A DNA stretch of 64,000 nucleotides from Clostridia bacterium (lineage in GTDB: Bacteria; Bacillota; Clostridia; Oscillospirales; Acutalibacteraceae), in contig JAFUPA010000054.1 in the NCBI GenBank assembly GCA_017481575.1, positions 1-64,000 on the forward strand. The letters are read 5' to 3'. The first letter of the stretch is position 1; every line of letters begins with the position of its first letter. Under the pieces are notes generated by a model that was given only the letters and a program-made list of their open reading frames with translations, ran no database searches and was not told the origin of the DNA. Shown here one piece after another: positions 17,104-26,128 of the stretch. Both the position numbers and the translations under genes were made by a program.

Positions 17104-18306
17104 ATGAACAGAGAATATTTAGTTGAAACCCAAAAATGGGTTAAAGAAGAGCTTGAACGTTGCGTTAATTTCTGGCTCAAAAACGGTATGGATAAAGTAA
17201 ACGGCGGTGTTTACACCTGCCTTGACAGAACAGGTAAGCTTTATTCGACCGATAAAAGCGTATGGATGCAGGGCAGATGCGGTTGGATTTTTGCATACCT
17301 TTGCAAGGTTTACGGTGTTAAGGACGAGTGGCTTGCCGCTTCAAAATCCTGCCTTGACTTTATGGAAAAATACTGCATCAACAAGGATGCAGGCAGAAGA
17401 ATGTACTTCACTGTTACTGCTGACGGCAAACCGCTTCGTCAGAGAAGATATTGCTTCTCCGAAGGTTTTTACTGTATCGCAAACGCTGAATATTACGGCA
17501 TAACGGGCGACAAGGAACACCTCGAGCGTGCCAGACAGGCTTATGACCTCATTTACCACCTCAATCACGGTGGTGAAGACCCGACGGGAATGGGACCGAA
17601 AACAATTTCCGAAACAAGAACGGGCAGAGCGCTTGCAGACCCGATGATTTTCCTCAACACAACTGCAATTATGCGACGTGTTGACCCCGAAAATGAAGAG
17701 AAATACAACAAGTACAGCGCAGAGTGCGTTCACGACATTTTCACTTACCACCACAAGCCCGAGCTCAAGTGTACTCTTGAAAGCGTAGGGGTTAACGGTG
17801 AATTTTGCTCTGACTACACGGCAGGCAGAGTTGTAAATCCCGGTCACGATATCGAGTGCAGTTGGTTCATTATGGAAGAGGCAAACCGCCTTGGTGACAA
17901 GGAGCTTTACAAGAAGGCAGAGGAAATTTACCGCTTTGCAATTGAGGGCGGTTGGGATAACGAATATGGCGGACTTCTTTACTTCCGTGACTGTCTCGGC
18001 AATCCTCCCGAGGCTTATGAGCACGATATGAAGCTCTGGTGGCCGCACAACGAAATCCTTATCGCTTCAATTATGGCATACCGTGACACAGGTGACGAGT
18101 ATTATATGGAGTGGTTTAAGAAAACTCTTGATTACTGCAAGGAAGTTTTTTCAGACCCCGAGTTTGGTGACTGGTACGGCTATCTTCGCCGTGACGGCAA
18201 GCCGACCGAGCCTGCCTGCAAGGGCAGTACCTTCAAAGGTCCGTTCCATTTACCGAGAATGCTCATAATGCTTGACACGATTATCGGAGAGATTTTAAAT
18301 GCTTAA
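17104..18306 (+). CDS. N-acylglucosamine 2-epimerase (AGE/RenBP family)
   Basis: A 400-residue (alpha/alpha)6-barrel protein. Family features seen are GRCGWIFAYLC near residue 58, a C-terminal WWPHNEILIA with the catalytic-type His, and PFHLPRML near the end. AGE enzymes epimerise ManNAc and GlcNAc; related members act on other aldoses or on oligosaccharides. Directly after the lyase-type gene, it would complete the route from sialic acid to GlcNAc. GAGGTG lies only four bases from the ATG, a tight spacing. No signal peptide is present, so it is cytoplasmic. Confidence 0.9.
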   Translation: MNREYLVETQKWVKEELERCVNFWLKNGMDKVNGGVYTCLDRTGKLYSTDKSVWMQGRCGWIFAYLCKVYGVKDEWLAASKSCLDFMEKYCINKDAGRRMYFTVTADGKPLRQRRYCFSEGFYCIANAEYYGITGDKEHLERARQAYDLIYHLNHGGEDPTGMGPKTISETRTGRALADPMIFLNTTAIMRRVDPENEEKYNKYSAECVHDIFTYHHKPELKCTLESVGVNGEFCSDYTAGRVVNPGHDIECSWFIMEEANRLGDKELYKKAEEIYRFAIEGGWDNEYGGLLYFRDCLGNPPEAYEHDMKLWWPHNEILIASIMAYRDTGDEYYMEWFKKTLDYCKEVFSDPEFGDWYGYLRRDGKPTEPACKGSTFKGPFHLPRMLIMLDTIIGEILNA

Positions 18307-19402
18307 ATTCACATCAATTTGCACTTGTATAGCCTTTCTTTTTAATATGCTCGGCGGTTTTTTTTCACAGGTTACGGATTTTATTTTCTTCCCAGAAGCA
18401 CCGCAAACTGAATCCGTTATGTTTGCAGGTGAGCTCGGCGCAGGCTGGAATTTAGGTAACACTCTTGACGCTTGCAGCAAGGGCTCATCCGAAAAAGCGG
18501 GACTTGAAAGTGAGAACTTCTGGGGTAACCCGACAACAACCAAAGAGATGATTGACTATATTAAAGAAGCAGGCTTTGATACGGTAAGAATACCGATTAC
18601 GTGGGCACAGCATCTCGGTGACGCTCCAAATTATGAAATTGACAAGGATTGGCTTGACAGAGTGAACGAAATCGTCGATTATGTTCTCGACAGCGGAATG
18701 AAAGCGATTATAAATGTTCACCACGACGATGCTTTTTGGCTTGTAACCGATTATGCGCACGAGGAAAAAGCCACACAGATTTTAACACGAATCTGGGCAC
18801 AGGTTGCGGAAAGATTTAAGTTTTACGGCACGGACCTAATTTTTGAAACAATGAACGAGCCTCGTGTAACTGGCATTGACGAGGAATGGTCGGGTACGGA
18901 CGAATACCGTGAGGTTATAAACAACCTTAATTTTGCCGCACTTAAAACAATCCGAAATTCGGGCGGCAATAATGCCGAGCGTTTTGTGTCAATTACAACC
19001 TATGCGGCAAATTACAGTGAAGAGAATATCAAGGCTCTCAAATTACCCGATGATGAAAGGGTAATGGTGTCTTTGCATTTTTATTTCAATGCCGCACACA
19101 GCGCCGAGTTTTATGATTGTGAAGAAAAGATTTCATTGTCCGACAAAAGAGAAATCTACAAAAACTTCCGCACGATGTACAAATACTTAATCAAAAAAGG
19201 CTACGGTATTGTAAACAGCGAGTTTGGCTGGACAGACAGGACAAACATTGAAAACCTGAGCGAAAAAACAGAGTTTTATGTTCATACAGCAAACAAATTC
19301 GGTATTTCGTGCATTGTATGGGATGACGGCGGAAACTTTGGTATTATTGACAGAGATAATCTGACTACGGATTATCCGTCGTTTTTAAACGCAATGGTTT
19401 AA
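18299..19402 (+). CDS. GH5-family glycoside hydrolase (endoglucanase-like)
   Basis: A 367-residue GH5 enzyme. The GAGWNLGNTLDA motif (47-58) is typical of clostridial cellulases, the acid/base Glu187 lies in MNEP, and the nucleophile Glu308 lies in VNSEFGW. The first 30 residues are hydrophobic and fit a signal peptide or membrane anchor, so it acts outside the membrane. It overlaps the epimerase gene by eight bases with GGAG upstream, so it belongs to the same operon. It may act on beta-glucan, mannan or a host glycan; no carbohydrate-binding module is attached. Confidence 0.9.
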   Translation: MLKFTSICTCIAFLFNMLGGFFSQVTDFIFFPEAPQTESVMFAGELGAGWNLGNTLDACSKGSSEKAGLESENFWGNPTTTKEMIDYIKEAGFDTVRIPITWAQHLGDAPNYEIDKDWLDRVNEIVDYVLDSGMKAIINVHHDDAFWLVTDYAHEEKATQILTRIWAQVAERFKFYGTDLIFETMNEPRVTGIDEEWSGTDEYREVINNLNFAALKTIRNSGGNNAERFVSITTYAANYSEENIKALKLPDDERVMVSLHFYFNAAHSAEFYDCEEKISLSDKREIYKNFRTMYKYLIKKGYGIVNSEFGWTDRTNIENLSEKTEFYVHTANKFGISCIVWDDGGNFGIIDRDNLTTDYPSFLNAMV

Positions 19403-19470
19403 GATTATTTGCAATTCTCTAAACTGTAATCAGGAAGTGTTTGAACAGAAAACGAAGGTAGTGATGTTCA

Positions 19471-19884
19471 ATGATTTATTTCAGACCGATAGAAGATATT
19501 GAAAAAGCTAAAGGGTTTTTGGAAAGAAAGACGGGGAAATTTAAGCCGATTCTTTCTTATTATGAGGAAGGCTTTTACTCAAAAGTCTATAAAAACTATG
19601 TGCATATTATGTACGAAGACGGAAGACAATTAGAATCTTCTAAAAAAGATAATATACGTCCGCATTTTCACGGTTTTTGTTTTACCTTTAAAGACAAGCA
19701 GTATTTATTCGGTGTGTTCTGCCTAGATTTAGCACTGTTGTTGTTTGTGTTGGGCGGTATTTTGTTCGGCGTATTTGTTTTTGATTTTGAAGAAGCGTGG
19801 TTTGGAATTGGCGTTTATATTATTTTTCTTGTTCTTAACATCAAGAACATAAAAGGATTAAGAAATTTTTTGGATACTCTATAA
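19471..19884 (+). CDS. Small membrane protein, unknown function
   Basis: A 137-residue protein with a soluble, charged first 70 residues and two membrane helices (about 84-106 and 110-130) joined by an acidic loop, ending in a short basic tail. GAAGGTAGTG lies upstream at a slightly long distance. It is AT-richer than the glycan genes around it. No family is recognised. Confidence 0.6.
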   Translation: MIYFRPIEDIEKAKGFLERKTGKFKPILSYYEEGFYSKVYKNYVHIMYEDGRQLESSKKDNIRPHFHGFCFTFKDKQYLFGVFCLDLALLLFVLGGILFGVFVFDFEEAWFGIGVYIIFLVLNIKNIKGLRNFLDTL

Positions 19885-19886
19885 TC

Positions 19887-19926
19887 AAAAGAACAAGAAA
19901 CAGTTATCTGCTTCTTGTTCTTTTTG
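19887..19926 (+). terminator. Intrinsic terminator
   Basis: A perfect 13-bp inverted repeat (19887-19899 and 19912-19924), with a small internal CAG/CTG stem, runs into a T-tract directly after the membrane protein gene. Confidence 0.85.
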
Positions 19927-20030
19927 TTATATTTACCTTCAATTTAACAAAATTTTTCACAACTCTATTGTCTTTTTTAGCAATTTGATATATTATTAAA
20001 GTTACAAGATTACTTTAGTGAGGTAATGTT

Positions 20031-21854
20031 ATGAAAACGAGTATTTGGACTAAATTTGTTGCAACAATAGTTGCACTCACACTTGTTATGAGTGCCGTTG
20101 TTCCAACTTTTGCAAAGACAAGCGGTAAGTGCGACGGCGACTGTGACCAGTGTCCGTCACTTGTAATTCCCGGCATCTTCCAGTCAGAGGTTTTCCTTTA
20201 TGACGAAAACGGCGAAATTGCAGTGAATGCAGACGGTCAGCCGTACACGGGCCCGTTCTATATGGAGTCAACTGAAGAAATTATAAAAATTGCGTTGGTA
20301 AGACTTCTTGTGCCGCTTCTTATGGCTCTCGGTTTCCAGCGCGATTATTTCGACCTGCTTGCAAACCAGGCGGGTGAGGCAGTCGGCGATATTCTTATGA
20401 AAAACATCAAGTGCGACGAAAACGGTAAGGTTATCAAGGATATCCGTGCAACAAAGTACAACGGAAGTGTTGCAACTCTTTCCGAGCACGACAGAAACCA
20501 TATCCTCGACGCAGTTCCTCTTCAGAAATATATTGATATCGCAGGTGCAGACCACCTCTATTTCTTTTCATATTATTCACTTGGCAATATGATTGATACG
20601 GTAGAAGAGCTTTACGATTACATACAGATGATTAAGGAGCAGACAGGTCACGACAAGGTAAACATCGTGCCCATAAGCCAGGGCGGCTCGCTTGCAAACC
20701 TGCTTCTCCAGATGTATAAGGATAAGGGCAGAGACATTTCCGAAGACATCAACCGAATTATCTATGTCGTTCCTGCAAAGAACGGCTCAAGCATTGTCGG
20801 TGAAATTCTCGAATACGGTCTCCTTGACGATGACGAGGCTCTCTACAGCTATATGATTCCCCGTCTTATGGGTAACACATCGAGCAGCTATCTCATCAAT
20901 CTTCTTATCCGTCTTTTCCCGAAGGATGTTCTCAACAGCTTGCTTGACGGTGCGTTTGACGGACTTATCAATAACGGACTTAAATACAGCACACTTATCT
21001 GGGGTCTTTGTCCGCAGGAGAATTACCCCGGTGCGGCAGAAAAGTATTTGAGTGACGAAAATACAAAGGAAATCAGACGTCAGACAGATATTTTCTACGA
21101 GGCGCAGTGCAATGCCGACCGGAATATTCTTGATGCAATCGACTCGGGTGTTGAGGTATTCGACATCTGCGGATACAACTATTCGCTTTATGCCATAGTT
21201 GACTGCTGGGACGATGTAAGTGCAGACGGTGTTATTCAGCTTGAATCAACCTCAATGGGTGCTTATGCCTGCGGTGTTGACGTTGAGCTTCCCGAGGGTT
21301 ATGTAACAGAGGATCCTAACTGCACAAACCCCGACCACAACCACATTGACCCGCACAACCTTGTTGATGCAAGAGCAGGTCTTCTTCCCGACCACACCTT
21401 CTATTTCTACAACCAGAACCACGAAAGAACAGGCAGTAATGACGTTGTTATGAAGCTCGCTGTTGCACTTCTTACAGACGAGAATTTCACAGATGTTTAT
21501 TCTTACCCTGATAAGTTCCCGCAGTTCAACACAGCAAGAGATACTGACGACATCATCAGAGATGTTGAAAATATGAAAGCAAAGGATCTTTCAGACCTTG
21601 ACCCCGCTGTAGCGGCAGAGCTTGAAGCGGCAATTGCCAAGGTAGATGCAGTAATCGAAAATACAGTTGTTGATACTGACGCTCTTGAAGAGGCAAAGGA
21701 TGATTTCTACCATGCAAGAGCAAAGGCAGAGGGTACAGAGTACAATCCGGACGAAGTAGATAAAACAGAGGAAACTCTCACAAAGTTCACCAAGCTCGCA
21801 AGTGACCTAGCATATAAATTCTTCGGACCTCGTGGCTGGTTTGACAGCAAATAA
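20031..21854 (+). CDS. Exported alpha/beta hydrolase, paralogue of the 8150-9703 product
   Basis: A 607-residue secreted protein. Its signal peptide (residues 1-28, ending in FAK) is followed by a Cys-rich CDGDCDQCP. The lipase elbow is PISQGGS (214-220, Ser216). It shares layout with the protein at 8150-9703: a Cys-rich mature start, a TEEII/TEDIL segment before a hydrophobic helix, a TGHDxV strand before the elbow, and a later GYNYSLYAIVD / GYNMQRTPLVS region. Residues 510-570 form an extra Ala/Asp/Glu-rich helical segment like FIVAR-type surface repeats. The substrate is unknown. It stands alone between two terminators. Confidence 0.7.
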   Translation: MKTSIWTKFVATIVALTLVMSAVVPTFAKTSGKCDGDCDQCPSLVIPGIFQSEVFLYDENGEIAVNADGQPYTGPFYMESTEEIIKIALVRLLVPLLMALGFQRDYFDLLANQAGEAVGDILMKNIKCDENGKVIKDIRATKYNGSVATLSEHDRNHILDAVPLQKYIDIAGADHLYFFSYYSLGNMIDTVEELYDYIQMIKEQTGHDKVNIVPISQGGSLANLLLQMYKDKGRDISEDINRIIYVVPAKNGSSIVGEILEYGLLDDDEALYSYMIPRLMGNTSSSYLINLLIRLFPKDVLNSLLDGAFDGLINNGLKYSTLIWGLCPQENYPGAAEKYLSDENTKEIRRQTDIFYEAQCNADRNILDAIDSGVEVFDICGYNYSLYAIVDCWDDVSADGVIQLESTSMGAYACGVDVELPEGYVTEDPNCTNPDHNHIDPHNLVDARAGLLPDHTFYFYNQNHERTGSNDVVMKLAVALLTDENFTDVYSYPDKFPQFNTARDTDDIIRDVENMKAKDLSDLDPAVAAELEAAIAKVDAVIENTVVDTDALEEAKDDFYHARAKAEGTEYNPDEVDKTEETLTKFTKLASDLAYKFFGPRGWFDSK

Positions 21855-21864
21855 ATCAAACTCT

Positions 21865-21892
21865 ACGGGACGTGCAACCGTCCCGTATTTTG
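21865..21892 (+). terminator. Intrinsic terminator
   Basis: A perfect 9-bp stem, TACGGGACG/CGTCCCGTA (21865-21873, 21880-21888), followed by TTTTG, lies between the hydrolase and the metallophosphoesterase gene. Confidence 0.75.
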
Positions 21893-21907
21893 TAAAAGGA
21901 TGATACG

Positions 21908-23233
21908 ATGACACCTATTAAATTCTATCTTGTAACAGATACTCATTACTACGAGCCGTCACTTGGTGCAAGCGGCAAGGCATATGAGGAATATATGAAA
22001 ACCGAGCAGATTTTGCTTGCCGAAAGCAGTGATATGGTAAAGGCTGTTTTTGCACAGATTATGGCGGATAAAGAGACAGAATATGTTATTCTACCGGGCG
22101 ACTTGTCAAAAAACGGCGAAAAAGAAAGCCACAACAGCTTTATCAAAGAGCTTTATAAGCTCAAAAAAGCAGGTAAAAAAGTTTATGTCATAACCGCCGG
22201 ACACGACTACAACGAGTGGTCAAGAAGCTTTGTTAATGACGAGTGCGTTCCTACTCCGGGTGTGAGCCTTGAAGAACTGTACGACCTTTACTACGATTTC
22301 GGCTATTCCGAGGCACTTGCTGTTGACAAGCAGACACTTTCCTATGTTGCGGAAATTGCGCCCAAGGTGCGTTTGCTTGCTGTCAACTGCGACAGCTCCG
22401 ACGATGCAAAGGGCGTTATTGATGACCGACTTCTTGACTGGCTTCAAGTACAGATTGACGATGCAAAAAAGAACGATTGCTTTGTTTTTGCAATCAATCA
22501 TTACCCGATAATTCCCAGTGTGCCCGTCTTTGATTTGGTAGGTGATGCACACGTTAAAGACTGGCGGAAGATTGCATCTTTCTTTGCCGATAACGGTGTC
22601 GAGCTTGCTTTTACAGGTCATATGCACATTCAGAGCATAAACGAGTTTTACTCAAAGTCAGGCAACCGATTTGTTGACATCTGCACAAGTGCAACAGTCG
22701 GCAGTCCCGTGCAATACAGAAAAATTGATATCACCGCCGATGCTGTTATGACTGTTGAAACACTTGATGTTCCCGACTTCGGCTGGGATTTGGGCGGACT
22801 TTCTGTCAGAGAATTCTGCGACAGACAGTTTGTCGTTTCAAACATCAACAAAATTAACCGTGCGCTTGACGGCGATGAAAAGTACAAAAAGCTTTTGAAG
22901 AAATTTCTTAATTCTGTTAAGATAAGCACGCTGGGCAAGCTTCTTTTTATAAAGCCCGACAAGTCGATAAAGGACAAGAAATTCATGGACTTTGCAGGTG
23001 AGGTGGGTTGCAAAATTTTTGCAGGTGACCAGCCCTATGTTGAGGGCACTGCCGTTCACAGTGCGGTTTCGGGTGTGCTCAAAAGGTTTAACTTTATCAT
23101 TAAAAAGGTTGAGCCAAAGCTTCAGAAGGGTGATGAGCCGCTTAATCTTACCGAAATGCTTTTGAATACAATTGCAAATAACAAGGGCTTTTCGGACAAT
23201 AATGCGGTAATAAAACTTAAAAACACCAAATGA
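21908..23233 (+). CDS. Calcineurin-like metallophosphoesterase
   Basis: A 441-residue protein whose metal motifs appear in order: DTHYY (Asp11, His13), GDLSKNGE, the GHD in TAGHDYNE (in place of the usual GNHD), INHYP and GHMHIQS. These define the binuclear phosphoesterase fold. No signal peptide is visible, so it is probably cytoplasmic. The 150-residue C-terminal region after the catalytic domain is not recognised. AAAGGATGA stands upstream. Related proteins act on phosphodiesters such as cAMP or glycerophospholipids; the substrate here is open. Confidence 0.88.
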   Translation: MTPIKFYLVTDTHYYEPSLGASGKAYEEYMKTEQILLAESSDMVKAVFAQIMADKETEYVILPGDLSKNGEKESHNSFIKELYKLKKAGKKVYVITAGHDYNEWSRSFVNDECVPTPGVSLEELYDLYYDFGYSEALAVDKQTLSYVAEIAPKVRLLAVNCDSSDDAKGVIDDRLLDWLQVQIDDAKKNDCFVFAINHYPIIPSVPVFDLVGDAHVKDWRKIASFFADNGVELAFTGHMHIQSINEFYSKSGNRFVDICTSATVGSPVQYRKIDITADAVMTVETLDVPDFGWDLGGLSVREFCDRQFVVSNINKINRALDGDEKYKKLLKKFLNSVKISTLGKLLFIKPDKSIKDKKFMDFAGEVGCKIFAGDQPYVEGTAVHSAVSGVLKRFNFIIKKVEPKLQKGDEPLNLTEMLLNTIANNKGFSDNNAVIKLKNTK

Positions 23234-23288
23234 AAATCAGCGGCGGGCGACCGTCGCTTATATTTTTAAAAATTTTCCCAAATCCCCT

Positions 23289-23375
23289 TGACAAACGGCG
23301 AAAATAGCGGTAATATATCTATGGTTAGCAAGCGCTAACTGATTTTTAAAGACTTTTGGTTAGCTAAAACTAACT
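23289..23375 (+). promoter_or_regulatory. feo promoter with two DtxR-type palindromes
   Basis: TTGACA (23289-23294), 16 bases, TAATAT (23311-23316) forms the promoter. Two identical-layout palindromes follow: GGTTAG-6-CTAACT at 23323-23340, on the predicted start site, and at 23358-23375. They resemble the DtxR/IdeR box half-site TTAG/CTAA, so an iron-dependent DtxR-family repressor is the likely reader. No such gene is in the window. Confidence 0.7.
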
Positions 23376-23402
23376 GAAATGGATTCAAAAGAAGGAATTT
23401 TT

Positions 23403-23615
23403 ATGATGCCACTCACTTTTGCCAATGTCGGCGAAGAAAACATAATAATTAAGGTTGGCGGTAAACCCGAGGTCAAAAAGCATCTCGAAAATCTCGGCTT
23501 TGTTGCCGGCGGTAGTGTCACGGTTATCAACACAATAGGCGGTAACCTTATTGTTAATGTTAAAGAGGCAAGAGTGGCGGTCAGCAAAGAGATGGCACAG
23601 AAAATTATGATTTAA
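23403..23615 (+). CDS. feoA: FeoA family protein (first copy)
   Basis: A 70-residue SH3-like FeoA protein, a small cytoplasmic partner of the FeoB iron(II) transporter. The core pattern HLENLGFVAGGSVTVINTIGGNLIVNVKEARVAVS is reflected here in the G-x-V-T-V and R-V-A-V stretches of residues 25-65. The start at 23403 is chosen because GAAGGA stands just upstream; a longer frame from 23379 would lack a site. It is the first gene of the feo operon, 21 bases before a second feoA. Confidence 0.9.
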   Translation: MMPLTFANVGEENIIIKVGGKPEVKKHLENLGFVAGGSVTVINTIGGNLIVNVKEARVAVSKEMAQKIMI

Positions 23616-23636
23616 AATAACAGAGGAGGATTTCAT

Positions 23637-23858
23637 ATGAAAACACTCAAGGAAGCAAAGATTGGCGAAACCGTTAAGGTTGTAAAGCTTCACGGTGTGG
23701 GTGCGGTAAAACGCAGAATTATGGATATGGGTATCACAAAGGGTGTTGAGATTTATGTCCGCAAGGTTGCACCGCTCGGTGACCCTGTTGAAATAACCGT
23801 TCGTGGTTATGAGCTTTCATTGCGTAAGGCAGACGCTGAAATGATTGAGGTTGAATAA
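23637..23858 (+). CDS. feoA: FeoA family protein (second copy)
   Basis: A 73-residue FeoA protein with MDMGITKGVEI, VAPLGDPVEI and RGYELSLRKADA, the classical FeoA signature. It is only distantly similar to the preceding copy, so the pair is an old duplication and the two may have different roles in gating FeoB. GAGGAGG precedes the ATG. A terminator-like hairpin follows, before feoB. Confidence 0.93.
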   Translation: MKTLKEAKIGETVKVVKLHGVGAVKRRIMDMGITKGVEIYVRKVAPLGDPVEITVRGYELSLRKADAEMIEVE

Positions 23859-23868
23859 GACAAAAGCA

Positions 23869-23893
23869 GGGGAGAGACTCCCCATAATTTTTG
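23869..23893 (+). terminator. Hairpin between feoA and feoB
   Basis: GGGGAG-AGA-CTCCCC (23869-23883) followed by ATAATTTTT. It may lower read-through from the feoA promoter, leaving feoB partly dependent on its own signals. Confidence 0.65.
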
Positions 23894-23918
23894 ACATTAC
23901 AGTTAGCCTCAACTAACT
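23891..23918 (+). promoter_or_regulatory. Third DtxR-type palindrome, upstream of feoB
   Basis: AGTTAG-6-CTAACT at 23901-23918 has the same half-site and spacer as the two boxes before feoA. It lies just after a TTGACA (23891-23896), so it would cover the -10 region of a feoB promoter. Confidence 0.65.
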
Positions 23919-23939
23919 GTAAGAAAGAGAGGATTTATT

Positions 23940-26114
23940 ATGGCAATTAGAATTGCTCTTGCCGGTAACCCAAACTGCGGTAAGACTACATTGTTTAACG
24001 CTTTGACAGGTTCTAACCAGTATGTCGGTAACTGGCCGGGCGTTACTGTTGAAAAAAAGGAAGGTAAGCTTAAAAAGAACAAAGAGGTTATTGTAACTGA
24101 CCTTCCGGGTATTTATTCACTTTCTCCGTACACATTGGAGGAGGTTGTTGCAAGAAATTATCTTATTGGTGAGCGCCCCGATGCTATTCTTAATATTATC
24201 GACGGCACAAACCTTGAAAGAAACCTTTATCTCACAACACAGCTTGTTGAGCTTGGTATCCCCGTTGTTGTCGCTATCAATATGATGGACGTTGTAAAAA
24301 AGAACGGCGACAAGATCAATATTGAGCGTCTTGGTGCGGAGCTTGGTTGCAAGGTTGTTGAAATTTCAGCCCTCAAGGGTGATGGAATTCAGGCCGCTGC
24401 AGATGCAGCAGTTGCCGCAGCTAAAGCAGGCAAGAAAAATCCGGTACATACTTTCTCGGGAACAGTTGAACACGTTATTGCTCACATTGAAGAGGCGGCA
24501 GTTCACAATATGCCCGAAGAGCAGCAGAGATGGTATGCTGTAAAGATTTTTGAGCGTGACGAAAAGGTGCTTGAACAGTTAAATCTTGACAAGGCAACCC
24601 TTGATCACATTGAATTTGACATCGGAGCCGTTGAAGAAGAGTTGGACGACGATGCTGAAAGCATCATCACAAACGAGCGTTATGTTTACATCGGCAAGAT
24701 GATGAAGGGCTGCTATAAAAAGAAGAGTGCAGGTAAGCTCACAACTTCTGACAAGATAGATAAAATCGTTACAAACCGCATTTTGGCTCTCCCGATTTTT
24801 GTAGCTGTTATGTGGCTTGTATATACAATTTCAATCGGTACAATCGGTGACTGGACAGTCGGATTTATGAACGACACTCTTTTCGGCGAAACAATTGTGC
24901 CGGCAGTAACAACAGGTCTTGAATCCCTCGGTTGTGCGGACTGGCTTGTAAGCCTCGTTGCCGACGGTATTGTCGGCGGTGTCGGTGCCGTACTTGGATT
25001 CGTTCCGCAGATGCTCATTTTGTTCCTCCTCCTTTCCCTTCTTGAGGACTGCGGATACATGTCTCGTGTAGCCTTTATTATGGACCGTATTTTCCGCAAG
25101 TTCGGTCTTTCAGGCAAGAGCTTCATACCCATGCTCGTCGCCACGGGATGCGGTGTTCCTGGTATTATGGCAAGCCGTACAATCGAGCAGGACCGTGACC
25201 GCAAGATGACCATTATGACAACAGGCTTTATTCCCTGTGGTGCAAAGATGCCTATTGTCGGTCTCATTGCCTCTGCTTTGTTTGGTAACAGCCCTCTTAT
25301 TGCAACATCAGCATACTTTATCGGTGTTGCGGCTGTTATCATTTCAGGCATTATGCTCAAGAAAACAAAGGCTTTTGCAGGTGATCCTGCTCCGTTTGTT
25401 ATGGAGCTTCCTGCATACCATGCTCCTGTTCCCTCAAACATTTTCCGTGCAACATGGGAACGTGGCTGGTCGTTCATCAAGCGTGCAGGTACTGTTATCC
25501 TTGCCGCAAGCGTTGTCGTTTGGGTGCTCAACTCACTTTCATTCGAGGGCGGCTTCCACTACATCACAGAAGAGAACGCAGGTGCTTCAATCCTTGAAGT
25601 TATCGGTAGCGTTATCGCAGTTATCTTTGAGCCTCTCGGCTTTGGAACTTGGCAGGCAGCAGTTGCTACAATTCTCGGTCTTGTTGCTAAAGAAGAGGTT
25701 GTCGGTGTATTCGGTTCACTTTCATCAATGGCTGATGCTGACCTTGCATTCGAGCTTGTTGATGCAGGCGATTCAGCAGGTCTTGCAGTTATCGGTCAGG
25801 AGTTCTTCGGAGGCAGCAAGCTTGCAGGCTTCTCGTTTATGATATTCAACCTTCTTTGTGCTCCGTGCTTTGCTGCTATGGGTGCAATCAAGCGTGAGAT
25901 GAACAATGCGAAGTGGTCAATCGGTGCGATCACATATATGTGCGTGTTTGCTTATGCGATGTCACTCATCGTTTACCAGATTGGTGCATGGTTCATCGGT
26001 GCAGGTAATGTTATCGGAACAGTTGTTGCCGCCGCAGTTCTTGCTTTCATTCTCTATATGCTTTTCAGAAAGAACAAGTACAGCGAAAATACATTAACTG
26101 TTAAAACAAGATAA
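23940..26114 (+). CDS. feoB: Ferrous iron transport protein B
   Basis: A 724-residue integral membrane GTPase that imports Fe(II). The N-terminal G domain has GNPNCGKTT (9-17), VGNWPGVTVEKKEG as switch I, DLPGIYSL as G3, and NMMD as G4. A helical GDI-like segment covers about 170-265, followed by two Gate-type membrane blocks with conserved cysteines (GCGVPGIMASR, GAKMPI, LCAPCFAAMGA). Length is typical. It follows two feoA genes and precedes a small Cys-rich membrane protein gene, a standard Feo layout in anaerobes. Confidence 0.97.
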   Translation: MAIRIALAGNPNCGKTTLFNALTGSNQYVGNWPGVTVEKKEGKLKKNKEVIVTDLPGIYSLSPYTLEEVVARNYLIGERPDAILNIIDGTNLERNLYLTTQLVELGIPVVVAINMMDVVKKNGDKINIERLGAELGCKVVEISALKGDGIQAAADAAVAAAKAGKKNPVHTFSGTVEHVIAHIEEAAVHNMPEEQQRWYAVKIFERDEKVLEQLNLDKATLDHIEFDIGAVEEELDDDAESIITNERYVYIGKMMKGCYKKKSAGKLTTSDKIDKIVTNRILALPIFVAVMWLVYTISIGTIGDWTVGFMNDTLFGETIVPAVTTGLESLGCADWLVSLVADGIVGGVGAVLGFVPQMLILFLLLSLLEDCGYMSRVAFIMDRIFRKFGLSGKSFIPMLVATGCGVPGIMASRTIEQDRDRKMTIMTTGFIPCGAKMPIVGLIASALFGNSPLIATSAYFIGVAAVIISGIMLKKTKAFAGDPAPFVMELPAYHAPVPSNIFRATWERGWSFIKRAGTVILAASVVVWVLNSLSFEGGFHYITEENAGASILEVIGSVIAVIFEPLGFGTWQAAVATILGLVAKEEVVGVFGSLSSMADADLAFELVDAGDSAGLAVIGQEFFGGSKLAGFSFMIFNLLCAPCFAAMGAIKREMNNAKWSIGAITYMCVFAYAMSLIVYQIGAWFIGAGNVIGTVVAAAVLAFILYMLFRKNKYSENTLTVKTR

Positions 26115-26128
26115 ATGGAGGTATTCTT

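Noticed and set aside
23379-23402. Longer N-terminus for the first FeoA
   Set aside because: The ATG at 23379 overlaps the second palindrome region and has no ribosome site, while 23403 has GAAGGA upstream.
24713-25531. A 272-codon minus-strand frame inside feoB
   Set aside because: It is antisense to conserved membrane blocks of FeoB, its composition is atypical, and no promoter or ribosome site is present.
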